DNA from: Candidatus Mediterraneibacter pullistercoris
GTDB lineage: Bacteria; Bacillota; Clostridia; Lachnospirales; Lachnospiraceae
DNA: 64,000 bases
Assembly: GCA_019116885.1 (NCBI GenBank)
Contig: DXAU01000019.1
Coordinates: forward strand, 1 to 64,000
Reading direction: 5' to 3'
Part shown: piece by piece, positions 62,379 to 64,000 of the stretch
Layout of the letters: each line of letters starts with the position of its first letter
How positions within the stretch are numbered: the stretch's first letter is position 1
Notes under the pieces: generated by a model
The model's database searches: none
What the model was told of the DNA's origin: nothing
The model's input: only the letters and a program-made list of their open reading frames with translations
Position numbers and translations under genes: made by a program

Positions 62379-63014
62379 ATGGAGATTAAGAAATACGACG
62401 AGATGGGTGAGACGGAAAGAGATATCATTCGGGAGATAGCGAGCATTGGCACAGGTTATGCAGCTACCTCCCTTGCAGGCATGCTGGGAAAGGAAGTCCG
62501 GATGACGATACCGGAGATCAACATTCTCGGCTTTAATGAGACGATAGACCGGATGGGGAATCCGGAAGAAGGAATCGCAGCAGTCCTTGCGCACATGTCA
62601 GGTACAATACAGGGTATGATGATATTTATCCTCAGGCTGGACTTTGTAAATGAAGTACTCAGACAGACACTGGGACGCCAGATCTCCGATCTGGCAGAAC
62701 TGGATCAGATGGATCTTTCAGCGCTGACTGAGGTAGGGAACATCATTATATCATCCTATGCAAATGCGATATCCAGCCTTTCGGGCATATCCATAGACTT
62801 AAGCGTACCTTCTACGGCTGTGAATATGCTGGGCGGCATACTGAGCGTGCCGATGGCCGAATTCGGATACCATACGGACAAACTGCTCCTGATCGACGGG
62901 CAGCTTGTGGTAGATAATAAAAAACTGCACAGTACGATTTTAATGATGCCTGACCTGGAATCTCTCAATGTACTGCTGAAAGAACTGGGGGCATTTTATG
63001 AAAGGGGAAACTAA
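62379..63014 (+). CDS. cheC: CheY-P phosphatase CheC
   Basis: CheC, 211 residues. Two pseudo-symmetric phosphatase helices: the second is intact (LTEVGNIIISS with Glu118/Asn121), while the first reads REIASIGTG, with Ser22 where Asn is usual. One working active site is expected. CheC dephosphorylates CheY-P and is stimulated by CheD. It overlaps cheD by 17 bases, consistent with complex formation. Confidence 0.93.
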   Translation: MEIKKYDEMGETERDIIREIASIGTGYAATSLAGMLGKEVRMTIPEINILGFNETIDRMGNPEEGIAAVLAHMSGTIQGMMIFILRLDFVNEVLRQTLGRQISDLAELDQMDLSALTEVGNIIISSYANAISSLSGISIDLSVPSTAVNMLGGILSVPMAEFGYHTDKLLLIDGQLVVDNKKLHSTILMMPDLESLNVLLKELGAFYERGN

Positions 63015-63474
63015 GATAGGAATCGGCGATATGAAAGTGCTCAGACAAGAGGGAACGCTGATTACATATGCTCTGGGCTCCTGCGTGGGGATTACGTTGT
63101 ACGACCCGGTAATTAAACTGGGCGGACTGCTCCATGTTATGCTGCCGCAGTCAAACGGATCAGCTGATGCGTCGCCGTATAAGTTCGCAGATACAGGGAT
63201 AAGAGAAATGCTCCGCAAGATGGCCGCATATGGCGGTGTCCAGCGCAGATATATCTGCAAGATAGCCGGAGGAGCCCAGATGTTCCAGATGACGGGGCCG
63301 ATTGGCAATATAGGAGAGCGCAATATCACGACCGTTAAAAACGAATTGAGGGCAGCGCATATCCAGATACGCGGGGAGGACACCGGAGAGAATTATGCAA
63401 GGACCATGCTGATGGACGTTAGCACAGGCGTGGTAAAGATCCGGACGATGGGACGTAATGAGAAAGTGTTATAA
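62998..63474 (+). CDS. cheD: Chemoreceptor glutamine deamidase CheD
   Basis: CheD, 158 residues. Catalytic Cys29 in LGSCVGITLYD, His46 in GGLLHVMLP, and the conserved Thr region that completes the triad. It deamidates receptor glutamines and, as a complex with CheC, tunes adaptation. GGGGG lies within the end of cheC, 7 bases before the ATG. Confidence 0.95.
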   Translation: MKGETKIGIGDMKVLRQEGTLITYALGSCVGITLYDPVIKLGGLLHVMLPQSNGSADASPYKFADTGIREMLRKMAAYGGVQRRYICKIAGGAQMFQMTGPIGNIGERNITTVKNELRAAHIQIRGEDTGENYARTMLMDVSTGVVKIRTMGRNEKVL

Positions 63475-63505
63475 GTCCGGTAAAGATCAAAAAGGAGGAA
63501 AGGGA

Positions 63506-64000
63506 ATGGTGGAAACTTCTATTTTACTAGAATCAGGAACAAACGAAATTGAGATTATGGAATTTACGATCTATGGAGAGCTTTACGGCATCAATGTCGC
63601 AAAAGTGAAAGAGATCATGATGTCGGCTCAGGTGAAACCGATTCCCCATTCCGATCCGGCAGTGGAAGGTATATTCAAGCCGAGAGACATTATGCTGACA
63701 GTCGTAGACCTTCCGTACTATCTGACTAGAAACGAGACACAGCCCGGGGAAAAAGATCTGTTTATTATTACCAATTTCAACAAGACCAATATCGCGTTCC
63801 GCGTCCATACAGTAGTAGGGATACAGAGAATCTCATGGACTGATATCCGCAAGCCGGACAAGACTTTGAACAGTGGGAAAGAGGAAGGCATTGCCACAGG
63901 TATCGCACAGTGTGGAAAGGATCTGGTAACGATTCTGGATTTTGAAAAGATCGTAGCAGAGATTGCGCCTGAGACAGGCATACAGGTAGAAGAGGTAAGG
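63506..64000 (+). CDS. cheV: CheV-like coupling protein, cut by the window end
   Basis: The first 165 codons are visible, open to the right edge. They form a CheW-type domain: IMEFTIYGELYGINVAKVKE, VVDLPYYL, NIAFRVHTVVGI and a final DLVTILDFEKIV. The length beyond a normal CheW and the lack of a stop suggest CheV, a CheW domain joined to a receiver domain, but the receiver lies outside the window. AAAGGAGG is 7-8 bases before the ATG at 63506. With CheC and CheD it gives the Bacillus-type three-way adaptation. Confidence 0.8.
   Translation, partial: MVETSILLESGTNEIEIMEFTIYGELYGINVAKVKEIMMSAQVKPIPHSDPAVEGIFKPRDIMLTVVDLPYYLTRNETQPGEKDLFIITNFNKTNIAFRVHTVVGIQRISWTDIRKPDKTLNSGKEEGIATGIAQCGKDLVTILDFEKIVAEIAPETGIQVEEVR

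Noticed and set aside
1-64000. CRISPR arrays, tRNA or rRNA genes, prophage or transposase genes
   Set aside because: No regularly spaced repeats, cloverleaf-like genes or phage/transposase proteins were seen; the only repeats are the short palindromic and tandem elements listed.

Overview
The window looks like chromosome of a motile, low-to-mid GC Firmicute of class Clostridia, most likely the family Lachnospiraceae. The case rests on strong AGGAGG-type ribosome binding sites before almost every gene, sigma-A promoters, a FliY/CheC/CheD/CheV chemotaxis set without CheZ, a GlgC+GlgD pair, a type III pantothenate kinase and an ECF-type vitamin transporter. I cannot name the species from the sequence alone.

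Left third (1-26 kb), housekeeping and transport. An APC permease, a CoA-disulfide reductase/rhodanese and a YeeE/YedE transporter form a likely sulfur-related operon behind a strong promoter and a repeated operator-like element. Then come a DnaQ-like exonuclease, a CstA transporter, a CoA operon (coaBC, a probable PanT ECF subunit, coaX), the glycogen genes glgC-glgD, a MarR-regulated heterodimeric ABC exporter, a Kv-type potassium channel downstream of purC, a run from a GH3 glycosidase through an iron alcohol dehydrogenase to tatD and rsmA, citrate synthase and an alpha/beta hydrolase.

Middle (26-40 kb), signalling. On the minus strand are cheA-cheW-cheR-cheB, followed by a VanY-like carboxypeptidase. 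On the plus strand is a pair resembling Bacillus YlqG/YlqH, a FliK-like protein plus a stand-alone FlhB C-terminal domain. A minus-strand c-di-GMP cluster follows (PAS/GAF-GGDEF-EAL protein, PilZ protein, diguanylate cyclase), then a methyl-accepting chemotaxis protein with almost no external domain.

Right (40-64 kb), one long plus-strand flagellar/chemotaxis operon: flgB fliE fliF fliG fliH fliI fliJ fliK flgD flg_new flgE flbD motA motB fliM cheY flgC fliY fliO fliP fliQ fliR flhB flhA fliA flgF flgG cheC cheD cheV (cheV cut by the window edge). It encodes the basal body, export gate, motor, switch, hook, sigma-28 and the CheY-P dephosphorylation and adaptation proteins. flgC is displaced from its usual place beside flgB. 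fliL, flhF and flhG are absent where they would be expected. Flagellin and filament-cap genes must lie elsewhere.

Non-coding features of note are two loci of GGGAC/GTCCC palindromic repeats (REP-like), two convergent-gene hairpins that reach into stop codons, 31-bp tandem repeats carrying sigma-28-like -10 boxes between the MCP gene and flgB, and hairpins on both sides of flgE. No tRNA, rRNA, CRISPR array, insertion sequence or prophage was seen.
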